Source: Gemmatimonadota bacterium (GTDB taxonomy: Bacteria > Gemmatimonadota > Gemmatimonadetes > Longimicrobiales > Gaopeijiaceae). Taken from it: a stretch of DNA of 64,000 nucleotides. Positions 8,603 through 17,702 of this stretch are shown piece by piece. The stretch lies in contig JAPPGZ010000073.1 of the NCBI GenBank assembly GCA_028874905.1, positions 124,001 through 188,000 on the forward strand. Reading direction: 5' to 3'. Under the pieces are notes generated by a model. It worked only from the letters and a program-made list of their open reading frames with translations, did not search any database and was not told where the DNA came from. The stretch's first letter is position 1. Each line of letters begins with the position of its first letter. The position numbers and the translations under genes were made by a program.

Positions 8603-9445
8603 ATGAACAGAAGACAGAAACTCACGATCATCGCTACCGCGATTGCGACCGCAGCCGTTGCCGCCTGCTCCGGATACGGCGGCCCCGCTCCCGCCCGTCC
8701 GCTGGCGTACGACGTGCCCACGCCGCCGATGGCCACCTTCCAGATGACGGATACAACGGTAGTGTCCATCAGCACGCCCATGGGCGACATGGCGGTGAAT
8801 ACCGGTACCGACCTGACCCTGGCGATGACCTTCGAGCGCGTCGCCGAGGGGATCCGCATAGTGGGAACCGTGGAGCACTTCCAGGCCTCCGCGCAGAATC
8901 CGATGATGGGCACCCAGTCGGTCGATGGGGACGACGTGAGTGGGACGCTGGAGTACGTGATCGGTCGCCGGGGCGATGTCGAGATCACCTCGCTGCCCGA
9001 GCTTCCGGCTGCCTCCGCGCAGATGTCGCCGTTCGCCGCCCTCGCGTACGAACTGCTTCCGCCTCTGCCCGATGCCGTGGTGGAGCCCGGCGGGATGTGG
9101 GTGGATACGGTGACGTGGACCACCGACATCGAGTCGATGGAGACGACATCCACGGGGATTCTCACCTACACGCTGGTCGGGGACACGCTCGTGGAGGGGC
9201 GGACGCTCCTGAACTTTGCGGTGTCGGGCGAGGTGTCCGCCGATGCGGAGGGGAACGTAGGCGGAATGACGATGACTCAGAGCATGGCGGGCTCCACGGC
9301 CGGCTTCATCCTCTGGGACGCGGAACACGGGTTGCCGGCGTACCAGGAGTCCGAACGCGAGATGGAGGGCTCGATGTCGGCGGCGGGCATGCCCCCCTTC
9401 TCGATGACCGTGAGCGGCACCACCAGGGTGAGCATGCTGAACTGA
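8603..9445 (+). CDS. Hypothetical lipoprotein
   Basis: This 280-aa protein starts with a lipoprotein signal (hydrophobic stretch, lipobox AVAAC with the Cys near residue 21) and has a good ribosome site (AGAGGAAC) before the ATG. The mature part is Thr- and Asp-rich and predicted all-beta, with recurring short strands such as GTDLTLAMTFERV and TGILTYTLVGDT. No family is recognised. It is probably exported and anchored to a membrane. It stands alone between the CDGSH gene and the quinone reductase gene. Confidence 0.8.
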   Translation: MNRRQKLTIIATAIATAAVAACSGYGGPAPARPLAYDVPTPPMATFQMTDTTVVSISTPMGDMAVNTGTDLTLAMTFERVAEGIRIVGTVEHFQASAQNPMMGTQSVDGDDVSGTLEYVIGRRGDVEITSLPELPAASAQMSPFAALAYELLPPLPDAVVEPGGMWVDTVTWTTDIESMETTSTGILTYTLVGDTLVEGRTLLNFAVSGEVSADAEGNVGGMTMTQSMAGSTAGFILWDAEHGLPAYQESEREMEGSMSAAGMPPFSMTVSGTTRVSMLN

Positions 9446-9494
9446 CCGCCCGGGCGGCGAGCCTGGTAGGGGACTTCCGACTGCGAGTGCGACC

Positions 9495-10517
9495 ATGAAC
9501 ACGACCAGGACCGTCCGCATCCACGCCCTCGGGGGCCCCGAGGTGTTGCGTTGGGAAGAGATCCCGCTGTCCAATCCGGGCCCGGGCGAGGTACTGGTCC
9601 GGCACGAGGCCGTGGGGCTGAACTTCATCGACACGTATCACCGTAGCGGGCTGTATCCCGTGCCGTCGCTGCCGACCGCGATCGGGATGGAGGCCGCGGG
9701 GGTTGTGGAGGCGGTGGGGCCGGCGGGTGGGGACGGCGAGCGAACCGGGAATAGCCGGCCGGCCGGGGACGGACCCTCCTTCCAGCCCGGCGACCGGGTC
9801 GCCTACGGCTTCGGCCTGGGCGCCTACTGCGAGCGGAGGGTGATGCCGACGGGGCAGCTGGTTCCGATCCCGGACGGGGTGGATTTCGAGACAGCCGCGG
9901 CGGCGATGCTGAAGGGGATGACGTCGTGGTACCTCTGCCGCCGCACGTACCGGCTGGGTGCGGGCGAGACCGTGCTCGTGCACGCGGCCGCGGGCGGGGT
10001 GGGCACGATCCTCTGCCAGTGGTGCAAGGCGCTGGGCGCCACCGTGATCGGGACAGTGGGGAGTGCCGGGAAGGGCGACGTGGCGCGGGAGCACGGATGC
10101 GACCACGTCATCCTGTACAAGGAGGAGGACTTCGTGGAGCGGGTGGACGAGATCACGGGCGGACGGGGTGTCCCGGTCGTCTTCGACGGGGTGGGGAAGG
10201 CCACCTTCGACGGCTCGATGGAATGCCTGAGCCGGTTCGGCATGATGATCACGTTCGGCAACGCCTCGGGCGCGGTGCCGCCGCTCAACCTGCTGCGCCT
10301 GAGCGCGAAGGGGATCACCGTGGCGCGCCCGTCGCTCAAGCCCTACATCGACCGGCGCGAGGACCTGGAGGAGGCAGCGGGAGAGCTGCTGGGGCACATC
10401 GAGGCCGGCCGCATCCGGATCACCGTCGGGCAGCGTTTTCCGCTTGCGGAGGCTGCGGAGGCGCATCGCGCGCTGGAATCGCGGGGGACGCAGGGCTGTA
10501 CGGTGCTGGTGCCCTGA
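9495..10517 (+). CDS. NADPH:quinone oxidoreductase, zinc-free MDR family
   Basis: This 340-aa protein is a medium-chain dehydrogenase/reductase of the quinone-oxidoreductase branch. It has an N-terminal GroES-like domain (GPGEVLVRHEAVGLNFIDTY) and the nucleotide-binding motif AAAGGVGTILCQW. No Zn-ligand cysteine cluster is present, as expected for QOR. An unusual hydrophilic insert (GGDGERTGNSRPAGDGPSF) sits at about residues 76-94, inside the GroES domain. It likely reduces quinones with NADPH in the cytoplasm. Its last 98 bp overlap the tail of the convergent propeller gene. Confidence 0.92.
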   Translation: MNTTRTVRIHALGGPEVLRWEEIPLSNPGPGEVLVRHEAVGLNFIDTYHRSGLYPVPSLPTAIGMEAAGVVEAVGPAGGDGERTGNSRPAGDGPSFQPGDRVAYGFGLGAYCERRVMPTGQLVPIPDGVDFETAAAAMLKGMTSWYLCRRTYRLGAGETVLVHAAAGGVGTILCQWCKALGATVIGTVGSAGKGDVAREHGCDHVILYKEEDFVERVDEITGGRGVPVVFDGVGKATFDGSMECLSRFGMMITFGNASGAVPPLNLLRLSAKGITVARPSLKPYIDRREDLEEAAGELLGHIEAGRIRITVGQRFPLAEAAEAHRALESRGTQGCTVLVP

Positions 10518-13500
10518 GGAGCGCGGCCGGTTCCTGCCGATCCGGTCCCGACCGCAGGGCGTCCCTGACCTCCACGGTGGGCAATCCCGCCGCCCGGAGC
10601 TGCCGGTTCAGACGGGCCAGGTCGGTGCTCAACATGCGGTCGAAGGTCCGCAGATGGGCGTCCAACTCGGCCGAAAGTTCGTCGAAGACCGCCTGGTATG
10701 CTCCGATCGGCGTGCCGTCTCCGCGCTCCAGGTGGCTGCGCAGGCCGGTCAGGCGGTCGTTCAGCCTGATCGGGAACGCGATCTTGTCCTTCGGGCTCTG
10801 GTTGCGGAGCTGGTAGAGCGCGCCCGCGACCGCCTCGATACCCGCCGCGAACCCGGCCGCCTCGTCCCGCAGTCCGTCGTCGTCGATCTCGGCCATGATC
10901 GCGTCGACCCGGGTGCGCAGGTCGCGCGCCAGCAGCACGGTCGTGTTCGCGCGGCTCTCGGCGTCGCGGATCGCCATGGCCAGGTGGAATTGCTCGGTGA
11001 AGGCGGACGCGGGGATGTCTCCGAGCCGCGGGTCGGGGCGCACGTCGAAGGTCACTTCGCGCGTGGCGTCGCCCACGGTCAGCCGCACCCGGTAGCGCCC
11101 CGGCGGCGCCCATGGGCCCACCGCCGGGTTGCCGCCCTCCAGGACGATCCCCGGGAACGTCACCGCGCCCGGGTAGCGGAGGTTCCAGCGCGCCCGGTGG
11201 GTGCCCCCGGCGGTCCCGGCGACGGCGCGGTCGACGAGGGTGCGCACGTGCTCGCCGTCATCGGTGAGGATGTCCAGCCGGGCGTGCCGGGCGTCCGTAT
11301 CCGCCGCGCCCACGCGGAAGTCGATCACGGCGGGGACGGATCGCCGCACCGCGTCGGCGGGGTGAAAGAGGTGGACGGCGGTGGGATCGGGGGTGGCGAG
11401 GCTGGCTCCGGGGGCGTCAGCGCCAGGACTGTCCGGGCCGGCTCCGGGAGCGCGCGCGTCCGGGCCGCCGGGCCCGAGCTGCCGGAGCGTGTCGATGTCG
11501 TCGAGGACCCAGAAGGAGCGGCCGTGGGTGCTGATCACCAGGTCGCGCTCCTCTGCCGAGACCCCGGTTACGGGAGTATCCGGGAGCCCGAAGGACAGGT
11601 CGCTCCAGTGCTCGCCGGCGTCGAAGGAGACGAAGACGCCGTGCTCGGTCCCCACGTACAGCAGCCCCTGCCGTTTGGGGTCTTCGCGTATCGCACGCAC
11701 AAAGGCACCATCGGGGATGCCGGTGCTGATCCGGGTCCAGGTCGCGCCGTAGTCGTCGGTCTTCCAGGCATACGCCGACCGATCGTCCATCTCGTAGCGA
11801 ATCCCGGCCACGTGCGCGCCCGCGGGATCGTGCGGCGAGACCTCGACGGTCATGACGCGGGTGTGTGCGGGCATGTCCGGCGGCGTGACATCATGCCAGC
11901 TGCCGCCGCCGTCGCGCGACAGGTGCACCAGACCGTCGTCCGAGCCGGTCCAGATCGTGGCGGGCTCGTGGGGAGACAGGCCGATCGCGTAGAGCGTGCC
12001 GTAGATCTCGGGCCCGTCCTGGTCCTTCACGACCGGGCCGCCCGAGTCGTCCAGTGTTTCCGGCTCCGCGCGGGTCAGATCGGGGCTGATCCTGGCCCAC
12101 GTGCGGCCCTCGTCGTCGGAACGCCACAGGTGCTGGGACCCGGCGTAGAGCGCGTGAGGGGGCCGGGGCGCCACGGCGATCGGATAGGTCCAGTTCCAGC
12201 GCTCGGGCATGTCGCGCGCAGGCTCGCCCATCACGATGCGCGGCCACGGCTGGATGTCGGTGACCAGGCCGGTCGCCCGGTCGTAGCGGGTGAGCGTGTT
12301 GGTGGCGCCCGCGTAGAAGATGTCGGGGTTGGCGGGGTGCTGGGCGATGTACCCCATCTCGCCGCCCCCCACCGCGTACATCCACTCCGTGCTGGGGCCG
12401 CGGGGATCGCGCAGGTGTCCCGGCTCGGAGGACACGCAGACGGTGGTGTTGTCCTGCTGCGCGCCGCAGACGTGGTAGGGGAAGTCGGAGGTCGTCGTCA
12501 GACGGTAGATCTGTGCGGTCGGATACCGCATCGAGGTCCACGTTCGGCCCCCGTTCACCGTCACGACGCCGCCCCCGTCGTTGCCGTTGATCATGCGGAG
12601 CGGATCCGTGGGATCGATCCACAGGTCGTGATGGTCGGCGTGCGTCTCGGGCACGGATTGCAGCGTCCGTCCGCCGTCGGTCGAGCGCATGAGCCGGAAG
12701 TTGAGGATGTAGAGCGTGTTGCGGTCGGCCGGGTCGGCCTCGAGGCGCTGGAAGTAGAAGGCGCGCTGCCAGATGTCGCGGTGGCCGTTGACGAACTCCC
12801 AGGTCCGGCCGCCGTCGTCGGACCTGTAGAGGCCGCCGCGTTCGGCCTCGATGTTCGCCCACACGCGGTTCGGGTCCGCGCCGGACACGGTGACGGTGAT
12901 CTTGCCGAGCACGCCGGCAGGCAGGCCCGGGTTACGCGTGATCTCGGTCCAGGTATCGCCACCGTCGGTGGTCTTGAAGATCCCCGACCCCTCGCCGCCG
13001 CTCCACAGGCGCCACGGCTTTCGGTACACCTGCCAGATCGTCGCGTACAGCACGTCCGGATCACGCGGGTCCATGACCAGATCGACGGCCCCGGTACGCT
13101 CGTCGCGGTAGAGGACGTTGTCCCACGATCTGCCACCGTCGGTCGTGCGGAAGATCCCCCGCTCGGGGTTGGGTCCGAAGGGATGGCCGAGCGCCGCCAC
13201 GTACGCGCGGTCGGGGTCGGTCGGATGGATGCGGATGCGGCCAATGGCGTGGGTGTCGGCCAGGCCGAGGTGCCGCCAGGTCTTCCCGGCGTCGTCGGAG
13301 CGGTAGACCCCGTCGCCCTGGAGCACGTTGGCGCGGAGTTGCACCTCGCCCATGCCGATGTAGACGATGTCGGGGTCGGACGGCGCCATCGCGACCGCGC
13401 CGACGGACGCGCTGCCCACCTGCCCATCGGTCACGGGGGTCCAGGTGGTTCCGCCGTCGCTGGTCTTGAAGAGGCCGCCGCCGGTTGCACCGAAGTAGTA

Positions 13501-13731
13501 CTCGAGGGGGCGGTCCGGATGGCCGGCGACGGCGATGGACCGGCCGCCACGGTCGGGCCCGATCGAGCGCCACTCCATCGGCGGCAGCAGCGAGACCGGG
13601 TCCTGGGCTGCGACGGGCCCCGGGGTCGTGGCCGGGATTGCCGCCGCGAGGAGGGCGAGGGCGGGAAGCGAGGCGAGGTCCGCCCCGGACCGCGGCAGTG
13701 AGCGCGCAAGCACCGAGACGAGGCCGATCAC
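10420..13731 (-). CDS. Secreted sortilin/VPS10-like Asp-box beta-propeller protein (paralogue 1)
   Basis: This 1103-aa exported protein has an N-terminal signal ending near PGPVAAQDP, then a large region of Asp-box repeats (S-x-D-x-G-x-T-W) forming one or more beta-propellers, e.g. TSDGGTTW, SDDAGKTW, TTDGGRSW, SDDEGRTW. A beta-sandwich-like domain (ARLDILTDDGEHVRTL) and a helical C-terminal segment follow. The same order occurs in the paralogue at 20131-23505. Such proteins are often annotated as 'WD40/YVTN/BNR repeat glycosyl hydrolase', but no catalytic residues are obvious here. The C-terminal 30 residues are Pro/Ala-rich and overlap the quinone reductase gene. A very long sense-strand reading frame opposite this gene is a codon-bias shadow. 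Confidence 0.88.
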   Translation of the reverse strand: MIGLVSVLARSLPRSGADLASLPALALLAAAIPATTPGPVAAQDPVSLLPPMEWRSIGPDRGGRSIAVAGHPDRPLEYYFGATGGGLFKTSDGGTTWTPVTDGQVGSASVGAVAMAPSDPDIVYIGMGEVQLRANVLQGDGVYRSDDAGKTWRHLGLADTHAIGRIRIHPTDPDRAYVAALGHPFGPNPERGIFRTTDGGRSWDNVLYRDERTGAVDLVMDPRDPDVLYATIWQVYRKPWRLWSGGEGSGIFKTTDGGDTWTEITRNPGLPAGVLGKITVTVSGADPNRVWANIEAERGGLYRSDDGGRTWEFVNGHRDIWQRAFYFQRLEADPADRNTLYILNFRLMRSTDGGRTLQSVPETHADHHDLWIDPTDPLRMINGNDGGGVVTVNGGRTWTSMRYPTAQIYRLTTTSDFPYHVCGAQQDNTTVCVSSEPGHLRDPRGPSTEWMYAVGGGEMGYIAQHPANPDIFYAGATNTLTRYDRATGLVTDIQPWPRIVMGEPARDMPERWNWTYPIAVAPRPPHALYAGSQHLWRSDDEGRTWARISPDLTRAEPETLDDSGGPVVKDQDGPEIYGTLYAIGLSPHEPATIWTGSDDGLVHLSRDGGGSWHDVTPPDMPAHTRVMTVEVSPHDPAGAHVAGIRYEMDDRSAYAWKTDDYGATWTRISTGIPDGAFVRAIREDPKRQGLLYVGTEHGVFVSFDAGEHWSDLSFGLPDTPVTGVSAEERDLVISTHGRSFWVLDDIDTLRQLGPGGPDARAPGAGPDSPGADAPGASLATPDPTAVHLFHPADAVRRSVPAVIDFRVGAADTDARHARLDILTDDGEHVRTLVDRAVAGTAGGTHRARWNLRYPGAVTFPGIVLEGGNPAVGPWAPPGRYRVRLTVGDATREVTFDVRPDPRLGDIPASAFTEQFHLAMAIRDAESRANTTVLLARDLRTRVDAIMAEIDDDGLRDEAAGFAAGIEAVAGALYQLRNQSPKDKIAFPIRLNDRLTGLRSHLERGDGTPIGAYQAVFDELSAELDAHLRTFDRMLSTDLARLNRQLRAAGLPTVEVRDALRSGPDRQEPAALLRAPAPYSPASPAIPARDAPPQPPQAENAARR

Positions 13732-13739
13732 CGCCCGCC

Positions 13740-15029
13740 TCAGGGACTATACACGTACACCACCGGCAACCTTGCGATGTCCGTGACGCCGGTGTCCGGG
13801 TGGTGGTAGATGTTCATCCGCCCGGTGCCGCAGTCGCCGAACGCGTCGCAGGACACCCTCCCGACCAGACCGCTGATCGAGGTCGCTCCCAAAGCATTGC
13901 GGAGGCCCGCCCGGTCGATGTACATCGTGTCGCCCACCTCCACGGCAACCGACCCGATGGCCGAGAGGAGGACCGTCGTCGCGTCGTAGCTGTGCGCCCA
14001 ATAGGGTGACCCCGGGAAACTGCCGTACCGATTCTCGAACGCCTGCAGAACCTGCTGCCCGTTCCGTCCCGTCACTTCGTTCGTGTTCGAACTGAAGTCC
14101 GCCTCCGGTCCGGCAAAGTACATTCCCTCCGACTGCGGCGTTGCCAGAAAATCGGAGACCAGCAGCGCCGCGGCTGAAATCAGGGTCGTCCCTTCCAGCC
14201 CGTCGAAGGCCCGCGCCTGGGCGGCAAAGGCCGTCCCTTCGGTCACGAACAGCGGGAAGAATACGGCGTCCGGGCCGGCGGCCGCGAACTGCACGAGAAC
14301 GTCCGTCATGTCGGTTTCGCCCTTCGCGATTTCGGCCTGGACCGGTACTTCGCCCCCGAGGGCCGCAAACGCGTTTGCGAACGCCTCCACGAGGGCGGAG
14401 GTGTACGGGTCGCCGTCGTGAACTGTGACCACGTTCCCCAGCCCCAGCTCGTTGTAGACGAAGTCGGAGAGCGCGCGCGCCTGATGGAGATCGTTGGACG
14501 CCGTACGATAGTAGCCGGGGTGATAGTCGGAGTTTGCGTTGCCGGCCAAGTCCGAGGTCAGGCGCGGCGACGTATTGCTCGGCGAAATCATGACCATGCC
14601 CGCCTCGCTGACGATGGGCGATGCCGCAACGGCTGCAGCCGAGCAGTTCGTTCCGATGACGCCGGCAACCCTCGGATCCCCTGTGATTCCGAGCGCGCCC
14701 GCGCGGCCGCCCACCGGCGAACAGCTCGTGTCGACGGGATTGCCCAGCTCGATCTGGCGCCCGTTCACGGTTCCCATGTCCTCGACGGCGAACTCGGTCC
14801 CGCGCCTGGCCACGGCCCCCAGCGTCGGCGCGACCCTGATCGAGAGCAGTGTGCGGATCTGTACCGCCTCGCCCGGCCCCACCGTGACTGCACCCAGCGG
14901 CCCGGGCTGGAACATCGGGGGCGGGGGCGGCGGAGGCGGAGGCGGCGGCGTGACCGGAGTTTCCTTGCACGCCGATATCGCGAGAATGGCGATCAGCGCC
15001 GTAGTGGACGTCGGGAAGCGCTTGCGCAT
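13740..15029 (-). CDS. ABC-transporter-type substrate-binding lipoprotein (Leu/Ile/Val-like)
   Basis: This 429-aa protein has a lipoprotein signal (lipobox AISAC), a poly-proline spacer of eleven Pro, and a type-1 periplasmic binding fold like LivJ/LivK: RRGTEFAVEDMGTVNGR, VAGVIGTNCSAAAVAASPI, SPSNTSPRLT and a C-terminal SYDATTVLLSAI. No permease or ATPase gene is adjacent, so it may serve a transporter elsewhere or act as a sensor. I chose the ATG at 15029 because an AGGAGAGGG ribosome site precedes it and the signal peptide starts there. GATGAT-rich DNA lies upstream. Confidence 0.88.
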   Translation of the reverse strand: MRKRFPTSTTALIAILAISACKETPVTPPPPPPPPPPPMFQPGPLGAVTVGPGEAVQIRTLLSIRVAPTLGAVARRGTEFAVEDMGTVNGRQIELGNPVDTSCSPVGGRAGALGITGDPRVAGVIGTNCSAAAVAASPIVSEAGMVMISPSNTSPRLTSDLAGNANSDYHPGYYRTASNDLHQARALSDFVYNELGLGNVVTVHDGDPYTSALVEAFANAFAALGGEVPVQAEIAKGETDMTDVLVQFAAAGPDAVFFPLFVTEGTAFAAQARAFDGLEGTTLISAAALLVSDFLATPQSEGMYFAGPEADFSSNTNEVTGRNGQQVLQAFENRYGSFPGSPYWAHSYDATTVLLSAIGSVAVEVGDTMYIDRAGLRNALGATSISGLVGRVSCDAFGDCGTGRMNIYHHPDTGVTDIARLPVVYVYSP

Positions 15030-15139
15030 GGACCCTCTCCTGATGAACTGATGATGAAACAATGATGACAGTGGTTTTAACGATGATAACGGCCCGGACA
15101 ATAGCATAGACCAAGCGGTGAAGCGCGACGACCGACCCC

Positions 15140-15724
15140 ATGACTAGTTCCACCCCCCTCTTCACCTCCCGCCGGGAGCGGCGCCTGTGGTTCTGGGCGC
15201 TGGCCGTCGTGGTCGCGATCTACTCCACGCTGGGGCTGGCGGGATCGCTGGCCGAAATGCTGCGCGAGCGCAACCTGCTGCCGCCGGCGCTGCTCGTCCT
15301 CATGTTCGTCACGGTGGCGGCCATCGTCGGGAGTGGCCTGAAGCGACGGCCCGGGCGCCGCGAGATCTGGGTGGCGCTTGGCGTCGCGGCCGTCTACGGG
15401 ATGGCCGTGCTCCGGATGGGGGGCAGCATCGAGGAACGCACCCACCTGTTCGAATACGGGATCGTCGCCGTGCTGATCTACCAGGCCCTGAGCGAGCGTG
15501 CGCAGAATGACCGCCGGGTGCCGGTGCCGGCGGTACTCGCCCTGGTGGCGACTGTGGCACTGGGCTGGATCGACGAGGGACTGCAGGCGCTCATTCCGAA
15601 CCGTGTGTACGACAACTTCGATGTGGTGAGGAACACGGTCGCGGCGCTGATCGGGATCTCGGGGAGTGTGGTGGTGGGGTGGCTGAATGCGGCGTTGGAC
15701 AGGCGGCGGGCGGGAAAGATGTAA
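15140..15724 (+). CDS. VanZ-like membrane protein
   Basis: This 194-aa protein has four to five membrane segments and the VanZ-like signature: RTHLFEYGIVAVLIYQAL and, later, ALGWIDEGLQ...PNRVYDNFDVVRNTVAALIG. In VanZ-family proteins the conserved acidic residues and the 'D...N..G' helix are typical; the biochemical role is mostly unknown apart from glycopeptide tolerance in some. It lies between the divergent binding-lipoprotein gene and a broken propeller gene and stops within the start of a hairpin at 15724-15754. Confidence 0.85.
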   Translation: MTSSTPLFTSRRERRLWFWALAVVVAIYSTLGLAGSLAEMLRERNLLPPALLVLMFVTVAAIVGSGLKRRPGRREIWVALGVAAVYGMAVLRMGGSIEERTHLFEYGIVAVLIYQALSERAQNDRRVPVPAVLALVATVALGWIDEGLQALIPNRVYDNFDVVRNTVAALIGISGSVVVGWLNAALDRRRAGKM

Positions 15725-15754
15725 ACCAGAGTATACATAGTGTACACTTTGGTT
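15724..15754. terminator. Hairpin between convergent genes
   Basis: An inverted repeat with 14-nt arms (15724-15737 and 15741-15754) and a 3-nt loop TAG; 12 of 14 pairs are Watson-Crick, and one of the other two can be G-U. It lies between the VanZ-like stop and the stop of the minus-strand propeller remnant, so it could terminate both. There is no T-run, so intrinsic termination is plausible but not certain. Confidence 0.55.
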
Positions 15755-15756
15755 GA

Positions 15757-16503
15757 CTACCGCCCCGGACCACCTCCCCGATCCAGCGGGATCATGACCA
15801 CCGACTGCACGTCGAACTCGTCCCGGTACCGCCCGAGCACGTAGTCCATGCCGATCTCGAAGACATGGAGACCGGGCGGAGTGGCGACCTTGCCCAGCCA
15901 CGCGCCGTGCTCGTCGAACACGTACCAGGAAGGCTCCTCTTCCCAGGGGGCTCGGTAGCGCTCGGCCCAGAGATTACGCTCCGCGTCGAGAATGAGGCGC
16001 CGGTACACGGGAATCCGCTCGGGAAACGGGACCTCGCGCAGGTAGCGGGCCCAGGCGGTCGGCTCGCGGTAGCGGGGTGCGACGGAATTGGCCTCGCGAT
16101 ACCGCCTCTTGTCCTGGTCGGATACAGGGCGCTCCGGAGTCGCCCAACGGATCAGATGGGACAGCGTGCCGTCGTGGTTCCATCGCCCGATGCTCGGCTC
16201 GATCCCTGTTCCGGCGTAGATGTGTCGTCGCCGGCCGTGTACGCGGGGGTGCCGACGGAAAACGGCAGATACACGCCGGGAGGCAGCCCCTGAATACCGT
16301 ACTCCCACCTGGAAGACGATGAGGACGCCGGCGCTGTCGGTGACGGTGGAGGGCTGTTGGGGGGAGAGGGGTTGGGGAGTAGTGGCGGACAGCGTGATGA
16401 CTGCGGCGAAAGCCACGGTCGAAGCGGCCGCGCGGCCTCGGATGGAAGGGCGACTTTGTGACATGGTCGGACCTCCAGCTGCCTCAGGTGCCGTCTTCGA
16501 CAT
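15757..16503 (-). pseudogene. Six-bladed beta-propeller lipoprotein, internally deleted and frameshifted
   Basis: The N-terminus (signal peptide then STVTDSAGVLIVF) and the C-terminal third (GTLSHLIRWATPERPVSD and onward) match NHL-type six-bladed propeller proteins, whose intact relative lies at 60408-61670. The frame between them is nonsense, while the other minus-strand frame reads as the missing propeller strand GLPPGVYLPFSVGTPAYTAG at about 16235-16300. Two frame changes, near 16310 and 16224, plus loss of roughly 150 residues explain this. The DNA stays open by chance. The start is 16503 or 16464. Confidence 0.65.
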
Positions 16504-17182
16504 TCAGGTCGTGAATGACCTCTCCGCCTCGCCAAAACGTCAGACCAAGAAAGGGCTCGTCGTAGTATGACATCGAGCCCGCAGGCGCTTTGCCAAGGAA
16601 CATCACGTCTCCGCCTTCGTTCAGGAAGACACCGACCATGCCCTCGTCGTACGCGATTAGGGAAACGGCCTCTCCACGACTTGAATCGAGGCCCAAAACG
16701 ACGAAATCGCTGTCCTCGCGGCTGAGCACGCCAAAGCCCCCCCGTTCGAATCCGATGCGATCATGGACCACCAGACCCGTGGACGGCGCGATGCGTTTGC
16801 CTACGTGCGGATCGGGGGTCTCTTCACCGAGAATGAGCCGGTCAAAGCCGTCTTCGTTGAGGATGACCAGTCCGTTGGCCCCATGTTCATAGTCTTCATA
16901 GGACGCCATATACGCCTCTATGTCTGGATGCTGAGGTCCCCACAACGCACGCAGTCGAGCCGTATCGGTGCGAACGCGGTTGGCCGCCTCGGGAATAGGC
17001 GCACCCAGGAGGATCCGTTCGCGTCCGGCTTCGTCCTCGATGATCAGCCCGCGGGTACGCAGCACACCGTCCGTGGTCGCGCCGCTCCTGAAGAACATGA
17101 CAATCAGCGCAATGCTCATCAGGACGGCATATGCCTGGAGCCAACGGACCGCGCGCGTCAGTCGTTCGGGATTCATACTCAC
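16484..17182 (-). CDS. Hypothetical membrane-anchored protein with repeated beta strands
   Basis: This 232-aa protein has one N-terminal membrane segment (LQAYAVLMSIALIVMFF) and then a predicted all-beta extracytoplasmic part with repeats of the pattern 'G-L-hyd-hyd-x-(D/N)-E-x-G-x-x-R-hyd-L-G': GLIIEDEAGRERILLG, GLVILNEDGFDRLILG and weaker copies. No named family is recognised. An AAGGAGGA ribosome site precedes a GTG at 17182 and, less ideally spaced, an ATG at 17176. Its 3' end overlaps the 5' end of the propeller remnant by 20 bp, suggesting a former operon. Confidence 0.75.
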   Translation of the reverse strand: MSMNPERLTRAVRWLQAYAVLMSIALIVMFFRSGATTDGVLRTRGLIIEDEAGRERILLGAPIPEAANRVRTDTARLRALWGPQHPDIEAYMASYEDYEHGANGLVILNEDGFDRLILGEETPDPHVGKRIAPSTGLVVHDRIGFERGGFGVLSREDSDFVVLGLDSSRGEAVSLIAYDEGMVGVFLNEGGDVMFLGKAPAGSMSYYDEPFLGLTFWRGGEVIHDLNVEDGT

Positions 17183-17302
17183 CGGATCCTCCTTCGGCAG
17201 GTGTCGTTCTCCCCGTGGGGATCAGTGCGGACACCCGTAGGACAACGTCTGGTGACCCAATAGTTGCACCCGGGCATGGACTCCAACTCAAGCCAGTCGC
17301 CC

Positions 17303-17342
17303 TGGACGGATCCTCAAGCGACCGCTATACTGTGTGACACAG
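17303..17342 (+). promoter_or_regulatory. vapBC promoter with overlapping operator palindrome
   Basis: A -35-like TGGACG (17303-17308), a 17-bp spacer and a -10 TATACT (17326-17331) lie upstream of vapB. A perfect palindrome CTGTGT-G-ACACAG (17330-17342) begins inside the -10. A palindrome overlapping the promoter is the usual arrangement for autorepression by a VapB or VapBC complex; that use is inferred. Confidence 0.55.
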
Positions 17343-17363
17343 AAACTGTGAGATTGTATCGTG

Positions 17364-17693
17364 ATGCGAAGCATCACCGTAGCCGTTGACGACGAGACTC
17401 ATCGCCGCGCCCGCATCCGGGCGGCGGAGCTGGACACGTCGGTGTCGGCGCTTGTGCGAGAGTTCCTGCGGCGTCTCGCGCCACGCGCCCGCCGGAGCGA
17501 GAGACAGAAGTCTCAACGCCTCGAATCCGCGCTTGAGCGCAGGCGCAGGCTGTTTGACGAGGTCTTCGCCGACTTTGACGCGCGTGGGGTTGGGCTGCGC
17601 ATGGCCGACAATCTCCCGCGGGAGGCCGTCCACGACCGCTCCGCGACCCGTTTCGAGGCAGATCCGGCCGGCCGGCCCCAACACGACGGCTGA
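17364..17693 (+). CDS. vapB: VapB-like ribbon-helix-helix antitoxin
   Basis: This 109-aa protein starts MRSITVAVDDETHRRARIRA, a ribbon-helix-helix DNA-binding N-terminus (one strand, two helices). It continues with a basic helical region and a low-order C-terminus that would wrap the toxin. The gene ends 9 bp before a PIN-domain toxin. It should neutralise that toxin and repress the operon through the palindrome at 17330-17342. The GTG at 17361 would add one residue. Confidence 0.85.
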   Translation: MRSITVAVDDETHRRARIRAAELDTSVSALVREFLRRLAPRARRSERQKSQRLESALERRRRLFDEVFADFDARGVGLRMADNLPREAVHDRSATRFEADPAGRPQHDG

Positions 17694-17702
17694 CCAACCA
17701 GC

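Noticed and set aside
10444-13701. Very long plus-strand reading frame (1085 codons) opposite propeller paralogue 1
   Set aside because: Its product is rich in Arg, Gly, Val and His with no domains; it is the antisense shadow of a strongly GC-biased gene whose minus-strand product has clear Asp-box repeats.
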